Source: Mucilaginibacter mallensis (GTDB taxonomy: Bacteria; Bacteroidota; Bacteroidia; Sphingobacteriales; Sphingobacteriaceae). From it: a DNA stretch of 64,000 nt. The notes below the pieces were generated by a model that was not told the origin of the DNA, made no database searches, and saw only the letters and a list, made by a program, of their open reading frames with translations. Shown here in pieces: positions 33,783 to 40,969 of the stretch (positions are counted from its first letter, which is position 1; every line of letters begins with the position of its first letter). The stretch covers positions 4,030,001 to 4,094,000 of the forward strand of contig NZ_LT629740.1 of assembly GCF_900105165.1 (NCBI RefSeq), given 5' to 3'. The position numbers were made by a program, and so were the translations under genes.

Positions 33783-34253
33783 ATGGCAACAGAACTCGAT
33801 AAAATAGATTTACAGATTCTTAAGATCCTGCAGGAAAATGGCAGGATCACTAACTTACAGCTTTCCAATGAGATAGGCCTATCACCAGCGCCTACATTAG
33901 AGCGTGTGCGCAAGCTGGAGAACGCCGAATATATTAAAAGTTACCATGCCCTGGTTGATGAAGAGAAGCTGGGCCTGGGTATAAAAACATTTATACAGAT
34001 ATCGCTGGATTTTCATCAGAAAAACACCATCCAGACTTTTATTGATGAGATACAGAACATTAAGGAAGTAACCGAATGCCATCACGTAACCGGCCAGTGC
34101 GATTTCCTGCTAAAAGTTTATGTACGCGATATCAAATCATATGAGCAGCTCATCATGGAAAAAATAAGCCGCATCACCGTGGTTAAAACGTTCCAAACCA
34201 TGATGATCATGTCAACCAGTAAAAAGGAACCGATAGTACCGTTGGAGTATTAA
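33783..34253 (+). CDS. Lrp/AsnC-family transcriptional regulator
   Basis: A 156-residue regulator. Residues about 5-60 form the AsnC-type winged helix (LDKIDLQILKILQENGRITN then LQLSNEIGLSPAPTLERVRK), and residues about 70-145 the RAM ligand-binding/oligomerisation domain with EVTECHHVTGQCDFLLKVYV, the typical EC..VTG.yD pattern. The effector is probably an amino acid but cannot be named. Its stop leads straight into a G/C-rich palindrome shared with the convergent ung gene. Confidence 0.92.
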   Translation: MATELDKIDLQILKILQENGRITNLQLSNEIGLSPAPTLERVRKLENAEYIKSYHALVDEEKLGLGIKTFIQISLDFHQKNTIQTFIDEIQNIKEVTECHHVTGQCDFLLKVYVRDIKSYEQLIMEKISRITVVKTFQTMMIMSTSKKEPIVPLEY

Positions 34254-34329
34254 GCCCCCTCCGCCCCCTAAAGGGGGAACTTTTGATTAGCATATTTGCT
34301 CCTCCCCCTTTAGGGGGTCGGGGGGCTGA
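34251..34329. repeat. CCCCTTTAGGGGG-type palindrome between lrp-type gene and ung
   Basis: Arms AGCCCCCTCCGCCCCCTAAA then GGGGGAA and CCCCCTTTAGGGGG then TCGGGGGGCTGA around a T/A-rich centre. It includes the stop codon of ung (34310-34312) and supplies the last codons of that gene, as well as overlapping the TAA of the lrp-type gene. Confidence 0.85.
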
Positions 34330-34999
34330 TCTGCCAATCAATCTCCCTCTTCCCTTCCTTTTTCAATATCTCATTCGTTTTTGAGAAATGGTGGCAGCCG
34401 AAAAAACCATTACTGGCCGAGTATGGCGATGGATGGGCTGCCTTTAATATATGGTGTTTCCTTGCATCAATCAGCTCGCTTTTGTTTTGCGCGAACTTTC
34501 CCCATAACAGGAATATGATACCTTCCTTCTTTTCGCTAATCTTGTTGATCACGGTATCGGTAAAAATCTCCCATCCGCTTTTCTGATGCGAACCGGGGCT
34601 GCTTGCCCTAACAGTTAGCGTGGCGTTTAACAACAGCACGCCTTGCTCAGCCCATTCGGTAAGGTCGCCGGTTTCGGGTATGGTAAAGCCAGGAATATCT
34701 GTTTGCAACTCTTTATAAATATTTTTTAGCGATGGCGGCGGATTAATCCCTTTTTGTACCGAGAATGATAACCCATGTGCCTGGTTAGCACCATGGTATG
34801 GATCCTGCCCCAGTATTACAACTTTCAGATCTGTAAACGGGGTTTTCCAGAAAGCGTTAAAAATATCGCTGCCTTTGGGATATATTTTGTAGCCAGCTTC
34901 CTTCTCTTCCTTTAAAAACTGCTTCAGTTTTATCATGTAATCTTTGTCAAACTCATCGCCCAAAACCTGCAGCCATGAGGGTTCCATTTCTACCGCCAT
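34310..34999 (-). CDS. ung: Uracil-DNA glycosylase (family 1)
   Basis: Excises uracil from DNA. The 229-residue protein shows the catalytic water-activating motif GQDPYHG, the uracil-recognition LLLNATLTVRASSPGSHQKS, and the minor-groove loop HPSPYSA, all diagnostic of family 1 UDG. I start at the ATG at 34999 (MAVEMEPSW); the frame extends 17 codons upstream. The last few codons (ISPPTP and stop) are encoded by the intergenic palindrome, so the natural C-terminus has been replaced or extended by repeat DNA. Confidence 0.95.
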   Translation of the reverse strand: MAVEMEPSWLQVLGDEFDKDYMIKLKQFLKEEKEAGYKIYPKGSDIFNAFWKTPFTDLKVVILGQDPYHGANQAHGLSFSVQKGINPPPSLKNIYKELQTDIPGFTIPETGDLTEWAEQGVLLLNATLTVRASSPGSHQKSGWEIFTDTVINKISEKKEGIIFLLWGKFAQNKSELIDARKHHILKAAHPSPYSASNGFFGCHHFSKTNEILKKEGKREIDWQISPPTP

Positions 35000-35072
35000 A
35001 AATATTAATATAGATGTTGATTTATGGTGCAAATTAACGGATATTTGCACTCAGTTTATTGCATTTCAAATT

Positions 35073-35624
35073 ATGTCAAATATTTTCAGATTAATTATAG
35101 CCTGTGTGTTCTTTGGCGGTGCCGTTGCACTTTGTGCTACCGGCTCGTGGTGGTGGGGCATACTGGTATTACTTTTAGGTGGTATTGTATTACTTAGCTT
35201 TTTCTTTAACGAAAACATGATTATAGCACAATGGTTTTTGCGTAAAGAACAAAATGAAAAAGCCGAATTATGGTTATTAAAAATTAAGGATTACGAAAAG
35301 GAACTGAACAAAACCCAGCATGGCTATTATAACCTGCTTATCGGATTGATAGAATCGCGCAAAGCGCCTTTAAAATCAGAGAAATACTTTAAAAAATCAC
35401 TGCAGTTAGGCATGAAGATGTCGCACAACATCGCTTTGGCTAAACTAAGCCTGGCAGGTATATCAATGGCAAAACGCAACAAGCGCGAAGCGCAGATGTA
35501 CTTATCTGAAGCCACTAAGGACGATAAGAACAAATTACTTACCGAGCAGATCAAAATGATGAAAGCCCAAATGGCGCAAATGGATAAACAGCAGGTAGTA
35601 AGGGGCGGATATCGCCAGTTCTAA
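35073..35624 (+). CDS. Membrane-anchored TPR-like hypothetical protein
   Basis: A 183-residue protein. Two adjacent hydrophobic segments (about 4-20 and 24-42; FRLIIACVFFGGAVALCATG then WWGILVLLLGGIVLLSFFF) form a hairpin anchor. The rest is helical with TPR-like spacing (KAELWLLKIKDYEKELNKTQ, YYNLLIGLIESR, KSEKYFKKSLQLGMKM, AKLSLAGISMAKRNKREAQM) and ends with a Met/Gln-rich tail. The start at 35073 begins right at the hydrophobic anchor; an upstream extension overlaps ung on the opposite strand. Function unknown; a scaffold role at the inner membrane is possible. Confidence 0.75.
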   Translation: MSNIFRLIIACVFFGGAVALCATGSWWWGILVLLLGGIVLLSFFFNENMIIAQWFLRKEQNEKAELWLLKIKDYEKELNKTQHGYYNLLIGLIESRKAPLKSEKYFKKSLQLGMKMSHNIALAKLSLAGISMAKRNKREAQMYLSEATKDDKNKLLTEQIKMMKAQMAQMDKQQVVRGGYRQF

Positions 35625-35649
35625 AACAGGCATCCTCAATAAAATATAG

Positions 35650-35828
35650 AAAGGCGCAAAATATTGCGTCTTTTTTTATGCCCGGAAAATTTAAAAAAGG
35701 ATGTAGAGACGCAACACTTTGCGTCTTTTTAGGATAAATTCTACGTAAACACGTAGAGACACAATATATTGTGTCTTTTTTTTAATATAGCGGTTCGGAG
35801 ACGCAATGTATTGCGTCTCTACAAAAAA
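35650..35828. repeat. Cluster of four GAGACGCAA hairpins
   Basis: Four hairpins of one type in under 180 bp: GGCGCAAAATATTGCGTC at about 35653; GTAGAGACGCAACACTTTGC then GTC at about 35703; GTAGAGACACAATATATTGT then GTC at about 35752; GAGACGCAATGTATTGCGTC then TCTAC at about 35798. Three have T runs on the right and the last has an A run, so the set can act as a bidirectional terminator between the genes at 35073 and 35840. Confidence 0.85.
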
Positions 35829-35839
35829 TTAAAACGCTA

Positions 35840-36058
35840 TTATTTTTCGTCTATCGAGCTGTAATATTCAGGCTCTGATGAATTACTTTGACTGGTAATT
35901 ATACGCCTGTCAGACATCATCATATTGTTATGATCATCAGCAGGGTTTGCCACTTCAACCATTTTTAATAAGCTGCGAATAAACGACAGGTTAAAATTTT
36001 GCCTGTTTAGCTTTATTAAATATTCGTTTTCTGTAATTTCGAGAATTGAGTTAGTCAT
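35840..36058 (-). CDS. Small hypothetical protein
   Basis: A 72-residue soluble protein (MTNSILEITENEYLIKLNRQ at the start, YYSSIDEK at the end). The first 35 residues look folded (strand then helix, NLSFIRSLLKMVE), while the second half is polar and Asn/Ser/Met-rich. It begins at an ATG and ends just before the hairpin cluster. The first part faintly resembles small antitoxin-like proteins, but no toxin neighbour exists, so I make no claim about function. Confidence 0.5.
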   Translation of the reverse strand: MTNSILEITENEYLIKLNRQNFNLSFIRSLLKMVEVANPADDHNNMMMSDRRIITSQSNSSEPEYYSSIDEK

Positions 36059-36193
36059 GATATAATTATTGTATATTATGTGTTGATAAAAATAAACAAC
36101 ATATTTTTCACATAAGTTTGTTTCCTTTTAAGGTTTCATTAACAAATTGTTATTAAAATTAATTAAAGTAATTATCCTGTTTAACCCTGCCTG

Positions 36194-37072
36194 ATGAAAA
36201 TTACCACCTATCTGTTTGTGCTCTTTCTCCCATTTTTTTCATTTAGTCAGAACACCTCCATATCTCATTACAAAATATATAATACACACAGCAAAAAGCT
36301 GATCTCTATTGACAATATCATAAATGAGATGACCGATGCTGATGTCTTATTTTTCGGTGAAGAGCACAATGATTCTACAGGGCATCAGTTGGAATTAATA
36401 TTGCTTAAAAATTTAGCAGAAAAATATCCGCGTAAAATTGCCTTATCAATGGAAATGTTTGAGACAGACAGGCAAACAGTTTTGAACGAATATTTGAAAG
36501 GACTCATCAGCGAAAACAATTTTACAAACGATGCCAAAGCCTGGCCAAATTATGGCGACTATCGTCCGCTGATAGAACTGGCTAAAAGCAGCAACATACC
36601 AGTTATAGCAGCAAATGCGCCATCACGCTATACCAGTATGGTTAACCGACTGGGATTAAGCAGCCTGCGACAGTTGGACACCATTGGCAAGAGTTGGTTA
36701 CCACCCCTGCCTATTGATACCGCTACAGGACCCTACTATGATAAATTTGTGCAAATTATGGGCGGCCATGCCTCCATGCCCGGCATGCAGATGTACCAGG
36801 CACAAAATTTATGGGATGCGACCATGGGCTGGTCGATAGCCCGGTTCACGAAGAATCATCCCGATTATAAAATACTGCAAATAAACGGCGGTTTCCACAG
36901 CGAAGAAAAGCTGGGCACGGCCGCACAATTATTAAAGTATAACCCAAAAGCACGCATAATAAATATTGCCGCTTATGCCGATGACAGCTTCGATAACCCC
37001 GATTGGGCCAAATTCAGCAAAATGGGCGATTATATTATACTAACCGACCCTAAGTTACCGAAGACATTCTAA
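36194..37072 (+). CDS. ChaN-family (haem-binding uptake, Tiki-like) protein
   Basis: A 292-residue exported protein of the ChaN/Cofac_haem_bdg family. A signal peptide (about 1-18, ending FSFSQ) lacks a lipobox cysteine, so unlike classical ChaN it is probably soluble or periplasmic. The family signature GEEHNDSTGHQLE (about 56-68) is present, as are SMEMFETDRQ, ANAPSRYTSMVNRLG and GGFHSEEKLG, the conserved glutamate/histidine positions used by ChaN and by Tiki/TraB metallohydrolases. The ligand (haem versus a metal) is uncertain. A perfect hairpin follows. Confidence 0.85.
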   Translation: MKITTYLFVLFLPFFSFSQNTSISHYKIYNTHSKKLISIDNIINEMTDADVLFFGEEHNDSTGHQLELILLKNLAEKYPRKIALSMEMFETDRQTVLNEYLKGLISENNFTNDAKAWPNYGDYRPLIELAKSSNIPVIAANAPSRYTSMVNRLGLSSLRQLDTIGKSWLPPLPIDTATGPYYDKFVQIMGGHASMPGMQMYQAQNLWDATMGWSIARFTKNHPDYKILQINGGFHSEEKLGTAAQLLKYNPKARIINIAAYADDSFDNPDWAKFSKMGDYIILTDPKLPKTF

Positions 37073-37130
37073 GAAGAACCGGGATTTATAAGATTAAATT
37101 GATTTGCAGGATGTATGCCCTTCGGTATAT

Positions 37131-37167
37131 AAACTTACGAAGTTTTGAAAACTTCGTAAGTTTCTCT
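37131..37167. terminator. Bidirectional terminator hairpin
   Basis: Arms AAACTTACGAAGTTTT and AAAACTTCGTAAGTTT (16 bp, perfect) around a single G, followed by TCTCTT. It lies between the convergent ChaN-like and mscL genes. Confidence 0.75.
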
Positions 37168-37216
37168 TAAAGAGATTCTAAAAGCTACAAGACTAATGAA
37201 CCAGTGAGCAAATGAA

Positions 37217-37624
37217 CTATTTACTTTTAGCAAGCAGGTCTCGGATATCGGTAAGTAACAGCTCTTCTTTTGTTGGTTCCGGATCAGGTACGGGGGCTGG
37301 TACAGGCTCTTCCTTCTTCATTGAGTTCACGCCTTTTACTATCAAAAAGATACAGAATGCTACTATTACAAAGTCGATAATATTGTTTATAAATAAACCG
37401 TAGTTAATTGATACGGGCGGCTTCTTACCCACTGCATCTTTTAACGTATAATGAAGATCTTTAAAGTCGATACCATCAAGCAGAACACCGAGTGGTGGCA
37501 TTATAATATCGGTTACCAATGAGGTTACTATTTTACCAAAAGCGGCACCTATTATAACACCCACAGCAAGGTCAACAACACTACCGCGATTAATAAAATC
37601 TTTAAATTCCTTTACTATTGACAT
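37217..37624 (-). CDS. mscL: Large-conductance mechanosensitive channel
   Basis: Pentameric emergency release valve opened by membrane tension. The 135-residue protein has the N-terminal amphipathic helix and pore-lining helix (FKDFINRGSVVDLAVGVIIG then AAFGKIVTSLVTDIIMPPLG), a periplasmic loop, helix 2 (INNIIDFVIVAFCIFLIVKG) and a cytoplasmic helix with a Pro/Glu-rich linker (EEPVPAPVPDPEP). All conserved glycines of the pore helix are visible. Confidence 0.96.
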   Translation of the reverse strand: MSIVKEFKDFINRGSVVDLAVGVIIGAAFGKIVTSLVTDIIMPPLGVLLDGIDFKDLHYTLKDAVGKKPPVSINYGLFINNIIDFVIVAFCIFLIVKGVNSMKKEEPVPAPVPDPEPTKEELLLTDIRDLLAKSK

Positions 37625-37753
37625 AAGATTGGTTTTAATTTGATTAAAGTTATTAATAAAAAAACAAGAAAGCCAAACAAATAGTACTTTTTAAACTTTT
37701 ACAACTTTATGCAGCATACTGTAACTATTGTTTAAAGTTATTGTTAATTACTG

Positions 37754-37761
37754 TATTTTTG
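37754..37761 (+). promoter_or_regulatory. Putative -7 box for rpoN
   Basis: TATTTTTG matches TAnnTTTG, 13 bp before the rpoN ATG. A TTG at 37728-37730 could be the -33 element with a 23-bp spacer. Confidence 0.55.
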
Positions 37762-37774
37762 CGCTATCTAATTT

Positions 37775-39250
37775 ATGCTTAAACAGAATCTTCAACAAAA
37801 ACTTTTACAAAAGCTCTCACCGCAGCAAATACAATTTATAAAATTGCTGCAAGTACCTACGGTTTCATTAGATACCCGTATTAAAGAAGAACTGGAAGAA
37901 AATCCCGCGCTTGAAGACCTTAGTTTAACCAACCTGAACGAGCCTGAAGAACAATATCCCGACCGCGATCCCGATGAAGATAACTACAACGGCGATGAAG
38001 AGAAAGGCGAGATGGATGAGTTTAATATTGATGATTATTTACAGGAAGACAACGTAAATGATTACGGATCGCGCTATGACCAGAATGGTGATGATGAGGA
38101 CGAACGTAAAGAGATACCTATTGCGGTACAAAGCTCTTTTTTTGAAAGTCTGCAGGCACAGCTTGACCTGCTACCGGTTTCAGATAAAGATTTCAGAATA
38201 GGCAAACAAATAATAGGCAGTTTAGATGATGACGGCTACCTGCGCCGCCCTATAACTTCACTTACCGATGATCTTGCCTTTTCGCAAAACGTAATGGCCG
38301 AAGATGAGGAAGTGGAAGAAATGCTGGCCGTAATACAAAGCTTTGACCCGCCGGGTGTTGGCGCACGCAGCCTGCAGGAGTGCTTGCTGATACAACTGCG
38401 CAAAAAAGACCCAAACGACCCAATCGTTAAAAAAGCTATACTGGTAGTTGAGCACTACCTGGATGAGTTCACCCGTAAGCATTACGATAAGCTGGAGAAA
38501 TCATTAAACATGAACTCCATGGAGCTGCGTGGCGTGGTAAATGAAATATTAAAGCTCAACCCAAAACCAGGCGACTCAAACGAGGTGAACACCAAGCAAA
38601 TGCAGGTGATCCCCGATTTTCATATCATTAACAGCGATGGGGTGCTTATACTCACCCTCAACTCAAAAAACGCGCCTGAGTTAAGGGTAAGCCGATCTTA
38701 CCAGGAAATGTTTCAACATTATGATAAAGCTTCACAAAGAGATAAGAAACTGAAAGAGGCTGTACAATTTGTAAAGCAAAAGCTAGATTCGGCAAAATGG
38801 TTTATTGATGCTATAAAACAACGCCAGCAAACCCTGTTGAAAACTATGAACGCCATAATGCAATATCAATACGATTTCTTTTTAACCGGCGATGACAAGA
38901 ATTTAAAGCCGATGATATTGAAAGATATTGCCGATAAAATAAACATGGATATTTCAACAGTATCGCGTGTGGCTAACTCAAAATATGTACAAACAGAGCA
39001 TGGCACATTCCTGTTAAAATCATTCTTCTCCGAGGCGATACAAACCGAAAGCGGTGAGGAAGTATCAAACAAAGAGGTTAAAAAAATACTGGAAGAACAC
39101 ATCGGCAAAGAAGATAAACGCCACCCATTGGCCGACGAAAAACTAACCGACATACTAAAAGAAAGCGGCTACAACATAGCCCGCCGTACCGTAGCTAAAT
39201 ACCGCGAACAGATGAACATCCCGGTAGCAAGGCTGAGGAAAGAACTTTAG
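37775..39250 (+). CDS. rpoN: RNA polymerase sigma-54 factor
   Basis: Directs transcription from -24/-12 promoters with AAA+ activators. The 491-residue protein has the Gln/Leu-rich activator-interaction region I (about 1-45; QNLQQKLLQKLSPQQIQFIK), an acidic region II (about 50-110), the core-binding domain, and the C-terminal DNA-binding part with the helix-turn-helix DIADKINMDISTVSRVANSK and the RpoN box ARRTVAKYRE near residue 470. The complete domain set indicates function. No bacterial enhancer-binding protein is encoded in the window. The gene ends in a nested palindrome/terminator. Confidence 0.97.
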   Translation: MLKQNLQQKLLQKLSPQQIQFIKLLQVPTVSLDTRIKEELEENPALEDLSLTNLNEPEEQYPDRDPDEDNYNGDEEKGEMDEFNIDDYLQEDNVNDYGSRYDQNGDDEDERKEIPIAVQSSFFESLQAQLDLLPVSDKDFRIGKQIIGSLDDDGYLRRPITSLTDDLAFSQNVMAEDEEVEEMLAVIQSFDPPGVGARSLQECLLIQLRKKDPNDPIVKKAILVVEHYLDEFTRKHYDKLEKSLNMNSMELRGVVNEILKLNPKPGDSNEVNTKQMQVIPDFHIINSDGVLILTLNSKNAPELRVSRSYQEMFQHYDKASQRDKKLKEAVQFVKQKLDSAKWFIDAIKQRQQTLLKTMNAIMQYQYDFFLTGDDKNLKPMILKDIADKINMDISTVSRVANSKYVQTEHGTFLLKSFFSEAIQTESGEEVSNKEVKKILEEHIGKEDKRHPLADEKLTDILKESGYNIARRTVAKYREQMNIPVARLRKEL

Positions 39251-39375
39251 CCCCCCAGCCCCCTAAAGGGGGAGTAATAATAATAAAGGCCCTGTTTTAA
39301 ATAAAACAGGGCCTTTATTGTATGATGAAAAATAGTAAATCAAAAAGTTCCCCCTTTAGGGGGTTAGGGGGCTAA
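39249..39375. repeat. CCCCTTTAGGGGG-type palindrome with nested terminator
   Basis: The outer arms are AGCCCCCCAGCCCCCTAAAG then GGGGAG and TTCCCCCTTTAGGGGGTTAG then GGGGCT, overlapping the stop codons of rpoN and the convergent porP. Nested in the middle is a separate 18-bp-arm terminator (39282-39319). Confidence 0.88.
39282..39319. terminator. Bidirectional terminator (18-bp perfect stem)
   Basis: Arms AATAAAGGCCCTGTTTTA and TAAAACAGGGCCTTTATT, separated by two As. It ends both rpoN and porP. Confidence 0.92.
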
Positions 39376-40388
39376 AACGTGTGCTGTGGACAAGTAACCT
39401 TATATCTGTTATTAAGCAGTAGGCTTAGCACAATTTCATGCGTACCATTACTTACTGTATTTAAGGCAGATGTGGTAATATCATAAGAATAACCTACATT
39501 AATAAGCGAGCTGATATTAAAGCCTGCCAGTATACCGAATGAATCGTTATGGCGATATGAACCTCCTACCCAGAATATGTCCCTGAAAGATACTTTCATG
39601 TTTACATCATAAGTTAAAGGAACAGGATTTATCTGTTTTATCAGGAATGAAGGCAGCAATGTAAGGTCATCGGATAAAAATAACTTATAGCCAGCGGTAA
39701 AAAAATAATGGGGCACAGTTTTACTCTGGTCGTATTTATTATTAGTGCTGAAATATAATTTCTCAGGCAATACTTGTTGTACCGAAACACCAAAATAATA
39801 ATCTGATGCATATGCCCATACACCTAAATTCAAGTCGGGGCTCCATTGGGCATTATTTGCATTATCAACTGCAGGGTCAAAAGCGTTTTCAAGTGTAAGT
39901 TCCGACGTATTTAAATTGGTACGGGCAACACCTGCCGCAACACCTAATGACAGGTTAAGCCTGCTTGTTAAACCAATATGATAAGCGTAAGTAGCATCAA
40001 TATTTGTAGTGGTGATAGGGCCTGCTTTGTCTGATACCAGCATAAACCCAATACCGTGATGTGCCGGTGCAGCCTGATAGTTTTGTGTATATGACCTGCT
40101 CATAGGGTCTTCTCCGCCACCCGGCGGCATTTCGGTAGCATCGCCATTTAAAAACTCACTGCCAAGCGGTGCGCTTAATGTTATGTAACTGGTTTGTGGC
40201 GCTCCCTGCAAACCTGTCCACTGGCTGCGATAGCCGGCTTTAACATCGGTATAGTTTTCAATACCGCTGAGCGCTGGGTTTAAAAGAAAATTATTGAAGA
40301 CATATTGTGTATACTGCGGCTTTTGCTGTGCGGATGCCAATTGTATAATCGAAACAAAACAAATTAATAAAAGTAACTTTCTTTTCAT
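39372..40388 (-). CDS. Type IX secretion membrane protein PorP/SprF
   Basis: A 338-residue outer-membrane barrel of the PorP/SprF family. Signal peptide 1-20 (LLLLICFVSIIQLASAQ), then the family opening QYTQYVFNNFLLNPALSGIE and GYRSQWTGLQGAPQT, and a series of amphipathic beta strands ending in a C-terminal strand. PorP/SprF-type proteins help the type IX system present large adhesins such as SprB, and are typically encoded directly after the adhesin. Here the two giant adhesin genes and a decayed third one lie upstream on the same strand, which fits that pairing. Only one base separates its ATG from the end of the decayed copy. Confidence 0.93.
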   Translation of the reverse strand: MKRKLLLLICFVSIIQLASAQQKPQYTQYVFNNFLLNPALSGIENYTDVKAGYRSQWTGLQGAPQTSYITLSAPLGSEFLNGDATEMPPGGGEDPMSRSYTQNYQAAPAHHGIGFMLVSDKAGPITTTNIDATYAYHIGLTSRLNLSLGVAAGVARTNLNTSELTLENAFDPAVDNANNAQWSPDLNLGVWAYASDYYFGVSVQQVLPEKLYFSTNNKYDQSKTVPHYFFTAGYKLFLSDDLTLLPSFLIKQINPVPLTYDVNMKVSFRDIFWVGGSYRHNDSFGILAGFNISSLINVGYSYDITTSALNTVSNGTHEIVLSLLLNNRYKVTCPQHTF

Positions 40389-40594
40389 TTATCTAATAAT
40401 TGCTACATACCCAGCAATAGCCTTACGCCATCCTCAGGATTTATAATATACTAATATGTCCCTATAGGTAAAATAGCGCCTTTATACTTCCCATCCCGTG
40501 GGATAGGATAACCAATTGACGAATATAACTTTTCTCCGTATCGGTTGTATATGTCTACCTTACAATTTGGATAATTTTCTATATATATTTTATC
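40389..40594 (-). pseudogene. Remnant of a type IX secretion C-terminal domain
   Basis: Minus-strand translation gives a degraded copy of the C-terminal sorting domain of the two neighbouring giant proteins: YIENYPNCKVDIYNRYGEKL, then YSSIGYPIP and DGKYKGAILPIGTY, an in-frame TAG where the intact copies have a tyrosine codon, then YIINPEDG, and after a frame change GYVAIIR and a stop. The stop lies one base before the porP ATG. The domain's start (PNTFTPNGDGIND in the intact copies) and the rest of the protein are missing, so this is the 3' stub of a lost third adhesin. Confidence 0.85.
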
Positions 40595-40969
40595 TTACAG
40601 GCACTATTTGCATTAATCCCGCAAAGAGTACACTATTATTCCCGGATAAACCTACCCCAAATGTGTAATAGTATGATTAATTGCTCCAGCCGGGTTTACG
40701 GCTTGTACGCAAAAAACAGCCATGTTGTTGTTACTGAAGCACAATTAATGGAAAAACTTGTATTGAATTTGCTTTTATTGCTTACTATATTATCCTAACC
40801 CTTCCCTAACTCTTTACCCTCATTTTTATTGCTACGATAGCAGTAATCTTATAATTATCTTTATAATCGCCACCCAGCCCGACATTATGCCGGTGCCATT
40901 TTCCAGATCTAAAATAATATCAGGCCTGCCTAAACAGACTAAATATTGGAATTTAAAAGCCCATTATTT
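40595..40969. other. Decayed intergenic region between adhesin stub and intact adhesin
   Basis: 375 bp with no intact gene. Minus-strand fragments such as FGVGLSGNNSVLFAGLMQIV and GLGGDYKDNYKIT, interrupted by stops, may be remains of protein-coding DNA, but I cannot assign them. No repeat or mobile-element signature is evident. Confidence 0.5.

Noticed and set aside
35840..36058. Toxin-antitoxin module
   Set aside because: The small protein has no partner gene on either side; both neighbours are unrelated full-length genes.
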